The notes: generated by a model from the letters alone, not told the origin. Shown: positions 8,463 through 17,706, numbered from the stretch's first letter. The stretch is DNA of 64,000 nt from Methanomicrobiales archaeon (GCA_025350045.1 JANXYM010000002.1:1-64000), one strand, 5' to 3'. Numbers and translations are program-made.

Positions 8463-10104
8463 GATATTTCCTGCATGATCATTCACGGGAAAAGGAGAAA
8501 TGTGTTTGGGATTTTTTTTAAAGAGCGGGAATTTTTTTTAGAGAGAATTGTTGTGAGATCTTCTGGGATTTTTTTTGAAAAATTAAAACGGTTTTGGATT
8601 TTAATGGGAAAAACCGGCATTTATACAACTCCAGAACGTCCGGAGCGATTACGGATTTTCCCTGAGATCTTTTTTGGCGGGCAGTGAAAAAAGGGAAATA
8701 TAATTGTGCGAAATCATACTGAAATTATTCCATTACCCAATTGGGAAAAAAGGTTTCTACCGGGATCCAGAAACCTTCGATTCTGGGCACTTTGCGGTCT
8801 TTGTTTTCCGGCAAAGTCCAAAACGGATTCCATTATTGTGAAGATCACCCCCTGTTCGATCGAAAACTCCTCGAAGAATTGCATGAACAGGAGGTCCGGA
8901 ATAGATCCCGAAATTTACGTCGGTACGCGACGTGAGTGAACTTCGTTCCGAGCCCCAAAAAGGGGGTTCTTTTCCCTTTTCGCCAATATCAGCCCATCCG
9001 TCAACCGATCGCCCCTCCCATTGAGCCTATTTGCGCACATTCACCTCTCCGTCATGATTTTCAGGAATCAGGAGCCTTATCGGGCAGTAAAAACTGAATT
9101 TACATCCAGTTTCTCTGAATTACGCACATTTTTCAGGATCATAGGGGGTTCCAGGAATGGGTCCACCGTCGGAGAATGACGATTTCCCTTCCGGTACTAT
9201 TCCCGGGTCTGGCCCTTTGGTGATCATTGGCGTGGGGGTGCTCTGGTCTGCTTATATTCACCGACGGTGAATATACTCTCACCTTCGGAGGGCGCTCCTC
9301 AAAAAAGGGGTTTCCTTCAATCCCCCTCCAGGAATACAGGTTAATGTGCGATCCTCAATCCAAAGGGGTCTAAAGAGGCATATTTTGGAGCCCGCCTGAT
9401 CCCGATATAAGCCAAACGGAGGGTATTTTGCGCTTCTCTGAAAAACAGAGACCTGCTTTTTTGCGAATACGGCATAAAAATGCTGCCGGAAGGGGTAAAC
9501 GGAGGCTGAAATGGGCTTTGATGGGAGGTACTCAAAGTAGGGGCGGTTATCAGATGGAGAAGGAACTGGTAGGAATGCAGGTACCCGGGAAAGGCTGTCT
9601 CTGACGATGCAGGGTCCCTTTCCGGCAATTGCATGAGTCAAGCCCCGTAGTATGCCTCAGCCGATTCTGGGGACTTCGGCAGAGAACGGATGGAGTCTGC
9701 CGGGAAATTTCCCGCCCGGTCCCGGTACGAAAAATATCGCCCGGTCTATCACAAAAAAAATTTGAGCAGTTTTTTTGATAGACACAACATGCTCTGAAGA
9801 AATTTCCGTAGTTTCAAAAAAGTATGTTCATGGATTCATGAGATTTTCTATGTGACCCCGTTTCCTAAAAAAAGCAAAGCAGCCCGGGAGGATCACTGCC
9901 CGGATACCCTTTTCCTGTAAGGTTCATGAACCCCCTGCGTTATTATTGTCATCGGGGGATGCCCTGGTGGGGGGGATCTGCGAGCCGGACTAAAAAAAAC
10001 CCTCCAGGAAAACCGGGTGATTTCTGCAGAGTGAAAAAAATGGTTTTTTTTAAAAGGCACTCCCAACATATTTATCAGCCTCGAATCAATCATTAAAACG
10101 GATT
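8463..10104. other. 1.6-kb stretch without a convincing gene
   Basis: Between the AIM24-like gene and the AbiTii-like gene the DNA is broken by many stops. Only short open frames exist (for example 8741-8935 on plus and 9279-9641 on minus), with no recognisable product or good start. T-rich tracts are common near 8510-8600 and 9750-9840. The clearest structure is a perfect 11-bp inverted repeat at 9253-9275. The region could be a degraded gene cluster, or could hold non-coding RNA not identifiable by eye. Confidence 0.55.
9253..9275. promoter_or_regulatory. Perfect 11-bp palindrome with one central base
   Basis: TATATTCACCG (9253-9263) and CGGTGAATATA (9265-9275) are exact inverted repeats around one A. 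Perfect symmetry and very short spacing fit an operator for a dimeric regulator better than an RNA hairpin. No gene start is close by on either strand, so the target is unclear. Confidence 0.4.
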
Positions 10105-11064
10105 ATGGACAGTTATATTGATTCTAACCTGAAGATGGCCAAAGAATTATCCAATGTCATTCTTGAGGATCTGGAGATTCAGCAACTGCCGATAACGCAG
10201 GTATTAATGAAAGCAAAACGGATGGCACGCCTTTTGCATGATTCCGATGCCCAGAAATGGCTGGATTATGAGATGGTCGGATATCCGGTTATATTCGATC
10301 CCAAAGAACTGGGTTCCTGCAAAAAATACTTTATCAGTGATCGCCCGGTCATAAGGAACGAAAGGACGCACAAACAGCACCCCATCGGTCTTCCCCAGCT
10401 CGAATCCTATATTCATTCAACAACTATTGATTCCTTAACAAAGATTGGCGCTAATGAGAGCATGAAGATGCAGGCACTCAACAAGCATCACGAGCTGATC
10501 AATGATTTTGAACATATCAAAACCGGCATTCACAATTACGTGATTGAAGTAAATATCTCGCTGTCTGTGGGGGATTTTGCGCAGGATATCTTTGAAGATG
10601 TGCGCCTGTCTGCTGACAGGTTTATCCGGGAGAATTGTCCCCGATCCGGTGAACAGCTCCTCTCAATCCACGAGAGAATGAAAAACCGCGATCCTGAATC
10701 CTATGCCCAGGCCCTGGGGGCTGTCCAGAACATACTTTCCCTTGTTGCCGATGTCGTAGCTCCCGCAGAGACGAGAAGTTATAAAGACAAAAAAGGTCAC
10801 GAGCGGAAACTGGGTCCTGATCAATACCTCAACCGGCTTTTTACGTACCTGGAAGAGAATGTTCATAATGGAGCCGTCCTATCGATAACTGAATCGGAGA
10901 TGGCATACCTTTTTTCCCGGCCTGAAACGAATTCTGGCGGAGTAACGCTTGAGGATGTTCAGACTGCAATCATCCACATGTATCTGGTTATTGCAGAAAT
11001 TGCCAAAATAAGAAAAATTGACACGATTTATATCAATACCCTCTCTTCTGTTCCCCGGAATTGA
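10105..11064 (+). CDS. AbiTii-domain-like protein (possible abortive-infection toxin)
   Basis: The 319-residue protein has an N-terminal region (about residues 1-60) with the pattern known from AbiTii domains. An opening amphipathic helix (MAKELSNVILEDLE) is followed by a run of small residues with LMKAKRMARLL, then DAQKWLDYEMVGYP. AbiTii is an abortive-infection-related module found in phage-defence loci. The rest is a helical, charged domain without recognised motifs: no nuclease signature, no membrane helix, no Walker motif. The gene stands alone, preceded by a TATA-like TTTAAAAG element near 10049 and AT-rich DNA. No partner antitoxin or defence gene is adjacent. The N-terminal resemblance is by eye and the defence role is inference. 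Confidence 0.55.
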   Translation: MDSYIDSNLKMAKELSNVILEDLEIQQLPITQVLMKAKRMARLLHDSDAQKWLDYEMVGYPVIFDPKELGSCKKYFISDRPVIRNERTHKQHPIGLPQLESYIHSTTIDSLTKIGANESMKMQALNKHHELINDFEHIKTGIHNYVIEVNISLSVGDFAQDIFEDVRLSADRFIRENCPRSGEQLLSIHERMKNRDPESYAQALGAVQNILSLVADVVAPAETRSYKDKKGHERKLGPDQYLNRLFTYLEENVHNGAVLSITESEMAYLFSRPETNSGGVTLEDVQTAIIHMYLVIAEIAKIRKIDTIYINTLSSVPRN

Positions 11065-11420
11065 TTTTTTTATCAGATCTGGTTTTTATAAAAAAGAAAT
11101 CGTTCACACCGGATTCCGTGTTTTTTTGAGAACCCTTATGCCGGAAAATCCCCCACAATCTCATGAGGGGAATAGTACCGGTTAAAAATACGGATCCTCT
11201 TTTGATAAAACCCGCAGATTGTATGCCGGAGAATATTGCAGATGAACCGTAACTGTTCATCCCGGGAAAAACAGGATTGTGTTTCATCCGGCTTCCCCGT
11301 CAGCGATTCCAATGGCTGAATGAACTGCAGGTATTGGAGAGTTTTTTTCTTTGCGAATAATCCCCCTGTTTTTCCACCCATCAAAACAGTCATTATCTGC
11401 TTCGTCAAATCTAGATCAGA

Positions 11421-11888
11421 ATGAACGAGCGGGCGGAACGGTATAAAAACGAAGGAATTGATCTGGCCGGGCTCGGACGGCATTCAGAAGCAGTAGCCGC
11501 TTTTGACCGGGCTGTTACTCTCGATGCCGATGACGAATATACCTGGGTTTTCCGCGCCTTTGCCCTTTATGATCTTGGACGGTATGCAGAAGCCGTAGCT
11601 TCCTATGATAAGGCAATTGCCATAAACCCGGAGAAAGCCGATATTTGGCATGATCGTGGAATTGCATTACAGAATCTTGGAAAATATGCTGAGGCGATCG
11701 CATCATTTGACAGGGCGATTGCCCTCAATCCTGAGGATGCCTATACCTGGTACTACCGCGGAATAGCACTCCAGAATCTTTTAGAGTATGCCGAGGCGAT
11801 AGCCTCATTTGACCGGGCAATCGATCTGAATCCTGAGGATAAGCTTTTACGAAATAACCGGGAACTTGCCCTTAAAAGGCAAACCTGA
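11421..11888 (+). CDS. Small TPR-repeat protein
   Basis: This 155-residue protein is almost wholly tetratricopeptide repeats. Four 34-residue units begin near residues 4, 38, 72 and 106, each with the consensus spacing A-L-x2-L-G-x-Y-x-E-A-(V/I)-A-S-(F/Y)-D-x-A-I. The C-terminus ends in a short charged helix. It is cytosolic and presumably a protein-interaction adaptor; partners are not indicated. Its repeats resemble those of the giant TPR protein starting at 51869, so both may derive from the same repeat pool. It precedes the cbi operon by about 60 bp on the same strand, but nothing ties it functionally to cobalamin synthesis. Confidence 0.85.
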   Translation: MNERAERYKNEGIDLAGLGRHSEAVAAFDRAVTLDADDEYTWVFRAFALYDLGRYAEAVASYDKAIAINPEKADIWHDRGIALQNLGKYAEAIASFDRAIALNPEDAYTWYYRGIALQNLLEYAEAIASFDRAIDLNPEDKLLRNNRELALKRQT

Positions 11889-11950
11889 ACTTTCCCGCCA
11901 CGTATGCACCTCAAAAATACTTCCGGGGGAGTGGCGGGATCGTTCAAACG

Positions 11951-12553
11951 ATGTTTCCAAAGAAGTGTGATAACCAGCCTTATTACCTTACCACAACAAA
12001 AATTGTGCAGATGAACGGGACAAAACTTGCCGGCGGCCCGACACAGGATGAGATCCTGGCAGTCTCCTTATGCAAACTGGGACTGCGCAGCACTGACACG
12101 GTTCTTGAGATTGGATGCGGGACCGGCAAGGTCTCGGTTGCTATGGCAACAATTGCAAAGAAAGTGTACTCGCTCGACAAACGTACAGAAGCAGTCTCGC
12201 TCGCAATGGAAACTGCCCGGCACGCGGGTGTCCGTAATATCGATTTTTTCTGCACGGATGCCGCGGATTATCTCAAAAACGATCAGGGGTATGACTGCGC
12301 ATTCCTTGGCGGCACGCAAAGCCTTGTAGAAATCTTACCGGTCCTTGCAAAGAAGGTAAAGCGGACGATCGTGATCAACGCAGTCATGGTGAGCACGCTC
12401 GAACGGGCGGTGACGGCCTTACAGGAACTCGGGCTGTTTACCGAAGTCGTGCAGGTGCAGGTCTCGCGATCCCATGATATTGCCGGCAGCATCATGTTCC
12501 GGCCCATAGATCCTGTCTTTATTATTGTCGCCCGGGGTGCAGCATGCTCATAG
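11951..12553 (+). CDS. cbiT: Cobalt-precorrin-6B C15-methyltransferase (decarboxylating) CbiT
   Basis: This 200-residue class I SAM methyltransferase methylates C15 and decarboxylates the acetate on ring C in anaerobic corrin synthesis. The SAM-binding motif LEIGCGTGKVSVA lies near residues 53-65. The preceding GGPTQDE segment (about residues 28-34) is the family hallmark. A later Asp-rich strand (FFCTDAADYL) and the GG motif (FLGGTQ) complete the fold. The start is uncertain: ATG at 11951 or ATG at 12011. It opens an eight-gene cbi operon and overlaps cbiL by 10 bp, indicating translational coupling. Confidence 0.9.
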   Translation: MFPKKCDNQPYYLTTTKIVQMNGTKLAGGPTQDEILAVSLCKLGLRSTDTVLEIGCGTGKVSVAMATIAKKVYSLDKRTEAVSLAMETARHAGVRNIDFFCTDAADYLKNDQGYDCAFLGGTQSLVEILPVLAKKVKRTIVINAVMVSTLERAVTALQELGLFTEVVQVQVSRSHDIAGSIMFRPIDPVFIIVARGAACS

Positions 12554-13149
12554 GCCTTGGTCTCGGGCCCGGTAACCCGGAACTCCTCACGCTCCGGGCA
12601 GTCCGGCTGCTTAAGGAAGCCGACACAGTATTTGCCCCGGGAAGGATTGCCCGGGATCTCGTAGCTCCCTATCGTGAGCCGGTCATGCTGGACTTTCCCA
12701 TGACCAGTGACGAGATACAGATCCGCAGGTGTCTTGTGGAGAATGCAGGAAAGATCGCCCCTGTTGCCGACAATGGTCTTGCGGTCTTTGGCATTCTTGG
12801 CGATCCCAACTTCTTCTCCACCTTCTCCCGTCTCTGTGCCGTTATTGCCGAGACGCACCCGGACATAGAGTTCCGGACTGAACCGGGCATCAGCTCCATC
12901 ACCGCTTTTGCAGCAGCTGCCGGCATCCCGGTCAACAGCAGTTTTTCCGTATCCGATGGATCAACGGATAAGGCAGGGATATTCCTCAAAGTCCGGCGGC
13001 CCCGGAAGAAAGCAGCGGAACTGCGCTCGGAAGGGTATAGTGATTTTGTGTTAGTTGAGCGGATGTTCTTTCCTGATATGAAAGTGTACCGGAACGAGGA
13101 CCTTCCTGCCGAGAGCGATTACATGAGCGTGATGTATGCCCGCAAATAA
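12544..13149 (+). CDS. cbiL: Cobalt-precorrin-2 C20-methyltransferase CbiL
   Basis: This 201-residue member of the tetrapyrrole (corrin/porphyrin) methyltransferase fold adds the C20 methyl to cobalt-precorrin-2. The opening GLGLGPGNPELLTLRAVR is the first SAM-binding motif. GILGDPNFFSTF (about residues 83-94) matches the family's G-D-P motif, and EPGISSITAFAAAAG lies near 118-132. The protein is somewhat short (family usually 220-240), with a compact C-terminal part. The start ATG overlaps the end of cbiT, and the C-terminus overlaps cbiF by 14 bp. Confidence 0.88.
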   Translation: MLIGLGLGPGNPELLTLRAVRLLKEADTVFAPGRIARDLVAPYREPVMLDFPMTSDEIQIRRCLVENAGKIAPVADNGLAVFGILGDPNFFSTFSRLCAVIAETHPDIEFRTEPGISSITAFAAAAGIPVNSSFSVSDGSTDKAGIFLKVRRPRKKAAELRSEGYSDFVLVERMFFPDMKVYRNEDLPAESDYMSVMYARK

Positions 13150-13870
13150 TCAAGAAAAGGTCTGCTGGTTTGTCGGGGCAGGTCCCGGTGATCCTGAACT
13201 GATCACGGTCAAAGGAAAAGGTCTGCTCGACCGGGCCGATGTGCTGCTCTATGCAGGTTCGCTGGTCAACCCGGCTCTTGTCGCCGCAAGCCCTGCTGCA
13301 GAGAAAGTGGACAGCTGGGGGATGCATCTCGACGACATGGTCGCTCTTATGGCCGACCGGATCGGGCAGGGAAAGACGGTGGTCCGGCTTCACTCGGGTG
13401 ACCCGGCCCTGTATGGCTCGATCGTTGAGCAGATCGCCGAACTCCAGAAACACAGCATCACCGTGCGGATCGTACCCGGGGTATCATCCGTTTTTGCTGC
13501 CGCCGCAGCGCTTACTACGGAGTTCACCCCCCGGGGGGTCTCGGAGACGCTGATCATCACCCGCCCGGCAGGAAAAACCCTTGAAAAAGATTATATCGCC
13601 GAGCTCTCGCGATACCCGGCCACCCTGGCCTTCTTCCTGGGCAGTGAGCACTTTTTTTCCATAACAAAAAAACTGGCGTGCCCGAAAGATACCCCGGCGG
13701 CGGTGATCTTTCATGCGTCGTGGCCTGACCAGCAGGTGATCTATGGTACGGTTGCCGATATTGCCCAGAAGGCACAGGCCGCCGGTATCACCAAATCGGC
13801 CCTGCTTATTGTGGGAAACGCCGTTCAAGGTACAGCATCCGGTTACCAGCGATCGCATCTCTATTCATGA
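13136..13870 (+). CDS. cbiF: Cobalt-precorrin-4 C11-methyltransferase CbiF
   Basis: This 244-residue tetrapyrrole methyltransferase methylates C11 of cobalt-precorrin-4. Diagnostic segments are VGAGPGDPELITVKG near the N-terminus, YAGSLVNPALV (about residues 39-49), RLHSGDPALYGSIVEQ (about 83-98) and PGVSSVFAAAAAL (about 112-124). The YAGSLV and HSGDP motifs separate CbiF/CobM from the other methylases of the operon. It overlaps cbiL by 14 bp and cbiG by 4 bp (ATGA), so the genes are probably translationally coupled. Confidence 0.94.
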   Translation: MPANNQEKVCWFVGAGPGDPELITVKGKGLLDRADVLLYAGSLVNPALVAASPAAEKVDSWGMHLDDMVALMADRIGQGKTVVRLHSGDPALYGSIVEQIAELQKHSITVRIVPGVSSVFAAAAALTTEFTPRGVSETLIITRPAGKTLEKDYIAELSRYPATLAFFLGSEHFFSITKKLACPKDTPAAVIFHASWPDQQVIYGTVADIAQKAQAAGITKSALLIVGNAVQGTASGYQRSHLYS

Positions 13871-14739
13871 CCGACACTGTTGTTATCACCTTTCCCTATT
13901 CCCGTAAGGAAGCTGAACGCATTGCCGCATTTCTCGGAGCCGATGTGGTGGAATATACGGCAGATATTTTTACTACCGTTTTTGCCGGCAGGAAACGGAT
14001 CATCGCCCTGATGTCGATGGGCATTGTCGTTCGGAAGATTGCCCCGCTGCTTGAGGATAAGTGGAGGGATCCGGCGGTTGTTGTCGTGAGCCCTGACTTA
14101 CGGTATGCGGTACCGGTGCTGGGGGGCCATCATGGGGCCAACGAGCTGGCAAACGAGCTTGCGGGACTGGGGATGCAACCGGTGATCACAACGGCAACGG
14201 AGTCCCGGGGCCGAAATTCTGTTGAGACCATTGCGGAGCGGACAGGCACTGAAGTTCTCAACCGGAATTCGACCCGGCAGGTGAATGCAGCCCTGTTGAA
14301 CGCCGATATCCCGGTGCATGCAGTACAGGGACCAGCCATTGTGCTTGCCGGCCCGGATGTCTCGATTCTTGTAAAAAAAGGAGAATATACGGTAGGCATC
14401 GGGTGCCGGAAAGACGTTACTCCTGCTGAAGTCGTGGATGCAGTGCGTGCAGCGCTTGCCGGGAATGCAATTTCTGAGGATGATGTCCTTGTCTATGCGA
14501 CAACCATCAAAAAATTCAACGAGACCGGCCTTGTCGAAGCGATCGGAATACTTTCTGGCAATTTAATATTCCTTGACGACGATACCATAAATGCACAGGC
14601 CGGGATCGGGCCTTCACGGGCATCAAAGATTGGCCTTCTCGGGGTTGCCGAGCCCTGCGCCATCGCAACGTCAAAGAGAAAGACCATAGTCATGATAAAA
14701 AAAGTATACGGGAGAGTTACGGTTGCCATCGCACGCTGA
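13867..14739 (+). CDS. cbiG: Cobalt-precorrin-5A hydrolase CbiG
   Basis: CbiG opens the delta-lactone of cobalt-precorrin-5A and releases acetaldehyde, a step specific to the anaerobic cobalamin route. The 290-residue protein has the usual three parts. An N-terminal domain carries a RKRIIALMSMGIVVRKIAPL-type segment and VLGGHHGANELA (about residues 77-88). A middle linker follows. The C-terminal domain contains GIGCRKDVTPAEVVDAV (about 178-194) and ends with the GVAEPCA motif. The start ATG overlaps the cbiF stop, and the end overlaps cbiH by 17 bp. The length is slightly short of bacterial CbiG (about 350). Confidence 0.92.
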   Translation: MTDTVVITFPYSRKEAERIAAFLGADVVEYTADIFTTVFAGRKRIIALMSMGIVVRKIAPLLEDKWRDPAVVVVSPDLRYAVPVLGGHHGANELANELAGLGMQPVITTATESRGRNSVETIAERTGTEVLNRNSTRQVNAALLNADIPVHAVQGPAIVLAGPDVSILVKKGEYTVGIGCRKDVTPAEVVDAVRAALAGNAISEDDVLVYATTIKKFNETGLVEAIGILSGNLIFLDDDTINAQAGIGPSRASKIGLLGVAEPCAIATSKRKTIVMIKKVYGRVTVAIAR

Positions 14740-15508
14740 ACCATTGAAGGGAAGTCTGGCCATAGTGGGCCTGGGCCCGGGCAGGCGGGAGTATATGACC
14801 GCCCGGGCGTTGAAGGTCATAGCGGGAGCAGAGTACGTGCTCGGGCACCACACCTATCTCGAACCGCTCGAACCCCTGCTGAAAGGAAAGATCGTTATCA
14901 GCAGTTCCATGGGAAAGGAAGTGGACCGGGCACAGCAGGCGATCGATCTGGCAAAATCCCATGCAGTTGCCATTGTCTCGGGCGGCGATGCCGGGGTCTA
15001 CGGTATGGCAAGTATCGTGCTCGAAGTGCTCGAGCATTCGGGGGCAGAGATCGAAGTCGAGATTATTCCGGGCGTGACTGCAGCAAATGCTGCGGCATCG
15101 CGGGTCGGCTCCCCGCTCTCCGGCGATTTTGCCGTGATCAGCCTCTCGGACCTGTTAACCCCGCTGGAGATCATCGAGAAGCGGCTCGATGCGATCTTCT
15201 CGATCGGGATCCCGGTTGTCCTGTACAACCCGAAGAGCCGGGGCCGGCCGCACAACTTTGCCCTCGCGATAGAACATGCCCGGAAACATCTCGGCACCGG
15301 CACGCCGGTTGCCATAGTAAAAAATGCCCTGCGCGAGCATGAAGAGACGATCATCACTACGCTTCAGGATATCGAGGCACATGAACCTGCCATCGACATG
15401 CACACGACCGTCATCATCGGGGGCAGCGAGACGAGGATATGGAGGATGGGAAACAATGTCAAAGGAATCATCACACCCCGCGGGTACCACCGCAAATACG
15501 TATATTGA
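14723..15508 (+). CDS. cbiH: Cobalt-precorrin-3B C17-methyltransferase CbiH
   Basis: This 261-residue tetrapyrrole methyltransferase carries out C17 methylation with ring contraction. Supporting motifs are GLGPGRREYMTARA near residue 16, EYVLGHHTYLE (about 37-47), VSGGDAGVYGMA (about 82-93) and PGVTAANAAASRVG (about 112-125). The start is a TTG at 14723 preceded by GGAGAG seven bases upstream; a second TTG at 14744 (after which KGSLAIVG follows) is the alternative. It overlaps cbiG by 17 bp and cbiC by 53 bp, the longest overlap of the operon. Confidence 0.92.
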   Translation: MPSHAEPLKGSLAIVGLGPGRREYMTARALKVIAGAEYVLGHHTYLEPLEPLLKGKIVISSSMGKEVDRAQQAIDLAKSHAVAIVSGGDAGVYGMASIVLEVLEHSGAEIEVEIIPGVTAANAAASRVGSPLSGDFAVISLSDLLTPLEIIEKRLDAIFSIGIPVVLYNPKSRGRPHNFALAIEHARKHLGTGTPVAIVKNALREHEETIITTLQDIEAHEPAIDMHTTVIIGGSETRIWRMGNNVKGIITPRGYHRKYVY

Positions 15509-16121
15509 TCCGGGCGCCGACACCAGAGAAGGCTATGCGATCTCGCAAAAATCCCGTATGCTGGCCCGCGAGATGGTGGGAAATGCAACTCCTGAAGACC
15601 GCATCCGGCAGCGCTGCTCGATTGCTGTTGGGGATTTCTCCATGGCAGACCTGCTCCGGTTTGTGCATGCGCCCCTGCCAGCCGCACTCAGGGCTCTCAA
15701 CGCCGGTGCACCGATCATTACTGACATCCGCATGGTGCAGGTCGGCATCCAGAAGAAAGGACATGCAAGCGAGGTCATCTGTGCCCTCGATTTTGGGGCA
15801 GATATCGCAGAAGAACGGGGAATTACGCGAACATCCGCCGGGTTCATGGCCTTAAAAGACCGCCTCCCCGGTTCGATTGTCGTAATCGGCAATGCCCCCT
15901 CTGCCCTCCTCATGCTCTGTGAATTTGTCCGGGAGGGCATTCGGCCGGCCGTGATCATCGGAACCCCGGTAGGGTTTGTCAATGCAGCTGAGTCCAAAGA
16001 GGTGCTGCGGACGATCGCTATCCCCTCCATCTCCAATGAAGGCACCCGGGGCGGTACGCCGGTTGCCGTTGCTGCCATCAACGAGTGTATCACGATCTTT
16101 ATTGAAGGCGCAAAAAAATGA
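15456..16121 (+). CDS. cbiC: Cobalt-precorrin-8 methylmutase CbiC
   Basis: This protein of about 221 residues moves the methyl group from C11 to C12, yielding cobyrinate. Family motifs include RMVHA-like RFVHAPLPAAL (about residues 63-73), IITDIRMVQVGI (about 84-95), GNAPSALL (about 143-150) and IGTPVGFVNAAESKE (about 167-181). The reading frame is open further upstream (to 15324), but the ATG at 15456 with GGAGG ten bases upstream gives a normal N-terminus. It overlaps the end of cbiH and shares ATGA with cbiD. Confidence 0.92.
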   Translation: MSKESSHPAGTTANTYIDPGADTREGYAISQKSRMLAREMVGNATPEDRIRQRCSIAVGDFSMADLLRFVHAPLPAALRALNAGAPIITDIRMVQVGIQKKGHASEVICALDFGADIAEERGITRTSAGFMALKDRLPGSIVVIGNAPSALLMLCEFVREGIRPAVIIGTPVGFVNAAESKEVLRTIAIPSISNEGTRGGTPVAVAAINECITIFIEGAKK

Positions 16122-17125
16122 GGGATCCGGTCACCGGTTTTGCATATCCCGTTGCATGGGTGGAACGGTGTACTGATCCGGCCCAGCTCCAGCTCGCTGT
16201 GCAGGGACTGGCGGTTCTCACATCATCCGGCACCGTCCTCCGGCGCGGGTTCAGCACCGGTACTACCGCAGCTGCCGCCTGCAAGGCAGCAGTCCTCTCT
16301 CTTTTCGGCAAAAATATTTCACTAATCTCTCTTTGTCTACCCTGCGGACTGGTAGTCAGTGTCCCGGCAGATGGACACGCGGGCAAAGCCTCCTGCACAA
16401 AATATGCAGGAGATTATCCTTCGGATGTGACTGCCGGTGTGGTTATGGTAGCGGAGGCAACTCCCTTACCGGAGGGAATCCTGCTCGAAGCAGGTGTTGG
16501 GATTGGCCGTTTTGTCCGTAATACCCCCCGGTACCGCAACAACGAACCGGCCATCAGTGTTCCTGCATCTGAAAATATCCTGCAGGCTATCCGGGAGGCT
16601 CTGGACGCGACCGGACTTGCCGGCGTACTCGTGAAACTCTCTGTTCCCCGGGGAGCAGAGGTTGCAAGAAATACCTTAAACTCCCGTGTCGGTGTGGAGG
16701 GGGGCATCTCCATCCTCGGGACAACCGGCCTGGTCGAACCGTGGGACGATCACCTGGAAGAATCTGTCTGCGGCCGGGTAGCTTCAGCAATGAACCCGGT
16801 GATCACGACCGGCAGGATCGGCCTGCGCTATGCCCGTCTTCTCTACCCCGATCATGAGGTGATCCTTGTGGGCGGGAAAATTGGCGAGGCACTCGATGCC
16901 GCACATGGAGCGGTAATCCTCTGTGGTTTACCTGCCCTTATCCTCCGCCATATCAATCCGCATATCCTTGACGGTACCGGTTTTGCGACCGTGGAAGAGT
17001 TTGCTGCATCGCCTTTGTTCAGGCCGGTAATGCTTGAGACCCTTGCATGGTTCAGGAACGAGCGACCGGCGGTTCACGTTGTACTCGTGGATCGCAGCGG
17101 AGCGGTAATCGGGGAGAGTCCATGA
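16118..17125 (+). CDS. cbiD: Cobalt-precorrin-5B C1-methyltransferase CbiD
   Basis: CbiD methylates C1 of cobalt-precorrin-5B and is specific to the anaerobic pathway. The 335-residue protein has the N-terminal signature LRRGFSTGTTAAAACKAA (about residues 42-59), then KYAGDYPSDVT (about 97-107). Near 210-222 it has the GISILGTTGLVEP motif, and VILVGGKIGEALDAA lies near 250. An N-terminal extension of about 40 residues precedes the signature (RDPVTGFAYPVAWV), which is common in archaeal CbiD. The start and stop codons overlap the neighbouring genes as ATGA, so coupling continues. Confidence 0.95.
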   Translation: MRDPVTGFAYPVAWVERCTDPAQLQLAVQGLAVLTSSGTVLRRGFSTGTTAAAACKAAVLSLFGKNISLISLCLPCGLVVSVPADGHAGKASCTKYAGDYPSDVTAGVVMVAEATPLPEGILLEAGVGIGRFVRNTPRYRNNEPAISVPASENILQAIREALDATGLAGVLVKLSVPRGAEVARNTLNSRVGVEGGISILGTTGLVEPWDDHLEESVCGRVASAMNPVITTGRIGLRYARLLYPDHEVILVGGKIGEALDAAHGAVILCGLPALILRHINPHILDGTGFATVEEFAASPLFRPVMLETLAWFRNERPAVHVVLVDRSGAVIGESP

Positions 17126-17706
17126 TCATCATTGGCGTTGGCTGCGGGCCGGGGATGCTCACCGAAGAGGCAATCCGGGGAATACGGATGGCCAGGACCC
17201 TCTATGGGTCTGACCGGGCAATTGAGATCGCACGCCCCTTCATCTCCCCGGGATGTGAGGTTAAGACCATTGATGATTTCAAGGCCCTTCACCAGTTACC
17301 GGGGGATGCGGTTGTCCTCTCTACCGGCGATCCGATGCTGGCCGGGCTCGGGTACCTTCCCGGTACGGTAATACCGGGGGTATCTTCCCTCCAGCTTGCC
17401 GCAGCCCGGCTGCATATCCCCTTAGCCCGGATCTCTGTCGTTGTCGCACACGGAAGGGGACATGAGCAGGGTATGGCTGATACGCTTGAAGAGGTCCGGC
17501 GGGGAAAAATTGTCTACCTGCTCGCTGATCCCAAATTCGATGTACGGGCCCTGTACCGTTGCCTGTTGGAGTTACCCTGCCGGCCGATCCGGGTCGCGGT
17601 CTGCGAAAACCTTGGGTATCCCAAAGAGCATATTGACGTGGGGGATATCGCCCGGCCTCCCGTGCCACACGCGGATCTGTACTCACTGGTAATCGGGAAA
17701 TTTTAA
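17122..17706 (+). CDS. cbiE: Cobalt-precorrin-7 C5-methyltransferase CbiE
   Basis: This protein of 194 residues is the CbiE half of the cobalt-precorrin-7 C5/C15 methylation pair; CbiT is the first gene of the same operon. It starts MIIIGVGCGPGMLTEEA, the SAM-binding motif of tetrapyrrole methylases. LSTGDPMLAGLG (about residues 68-79) and PGVSSLQLAAARL (about 87-99) follow. The frame is open upstream to 17047, but the ATG at 17122 overlaps the cbiD stop and fits the family. It closes the operon. Precorrin-6A reductase (cbiJ), cobaltochelatase and later amidation genes are not in the window. Confidence 0.92.
   Translation: MIIIGVGCGPGMLTEEAIRGIRMARTLYGSDRAIEIARPFISPGCEVKTIDDFKALHQLPGDAVVLSTGDPMLAGLGYLPGTVIPGVSSLQLAAARLHIPLARISVVVAHGRGHEQGMADTLEEVRRGKIVYLLADPKFDVRALYRCLLELPCRPIRVAVCENLGYPKEHIDVGDIARPPVPHADLYSLVIGKF

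Noticed and set aside
8741-8935. Open frame of 64 codons on the plus strand with helical, charged translation
   Set aside because: It needs a TTG start without a ribosome-binding site, an overlapping frame of similar length exists, and no family is recognised. It is possible but unsupported.
9279-9641. Two overlapping minus-strand frames in the gene-free region
   Set aside because: Proline/serine-rich chance-like translation, no conserved motif and no promoter or ribosome-binding site.
11889-11950. Cobalamin riboswitch before the cbi operon
   Set aside because: The gap is only 62 bp and lacks a B12-box-like sequence; cobalamin riboswitches are also rare in archaea.
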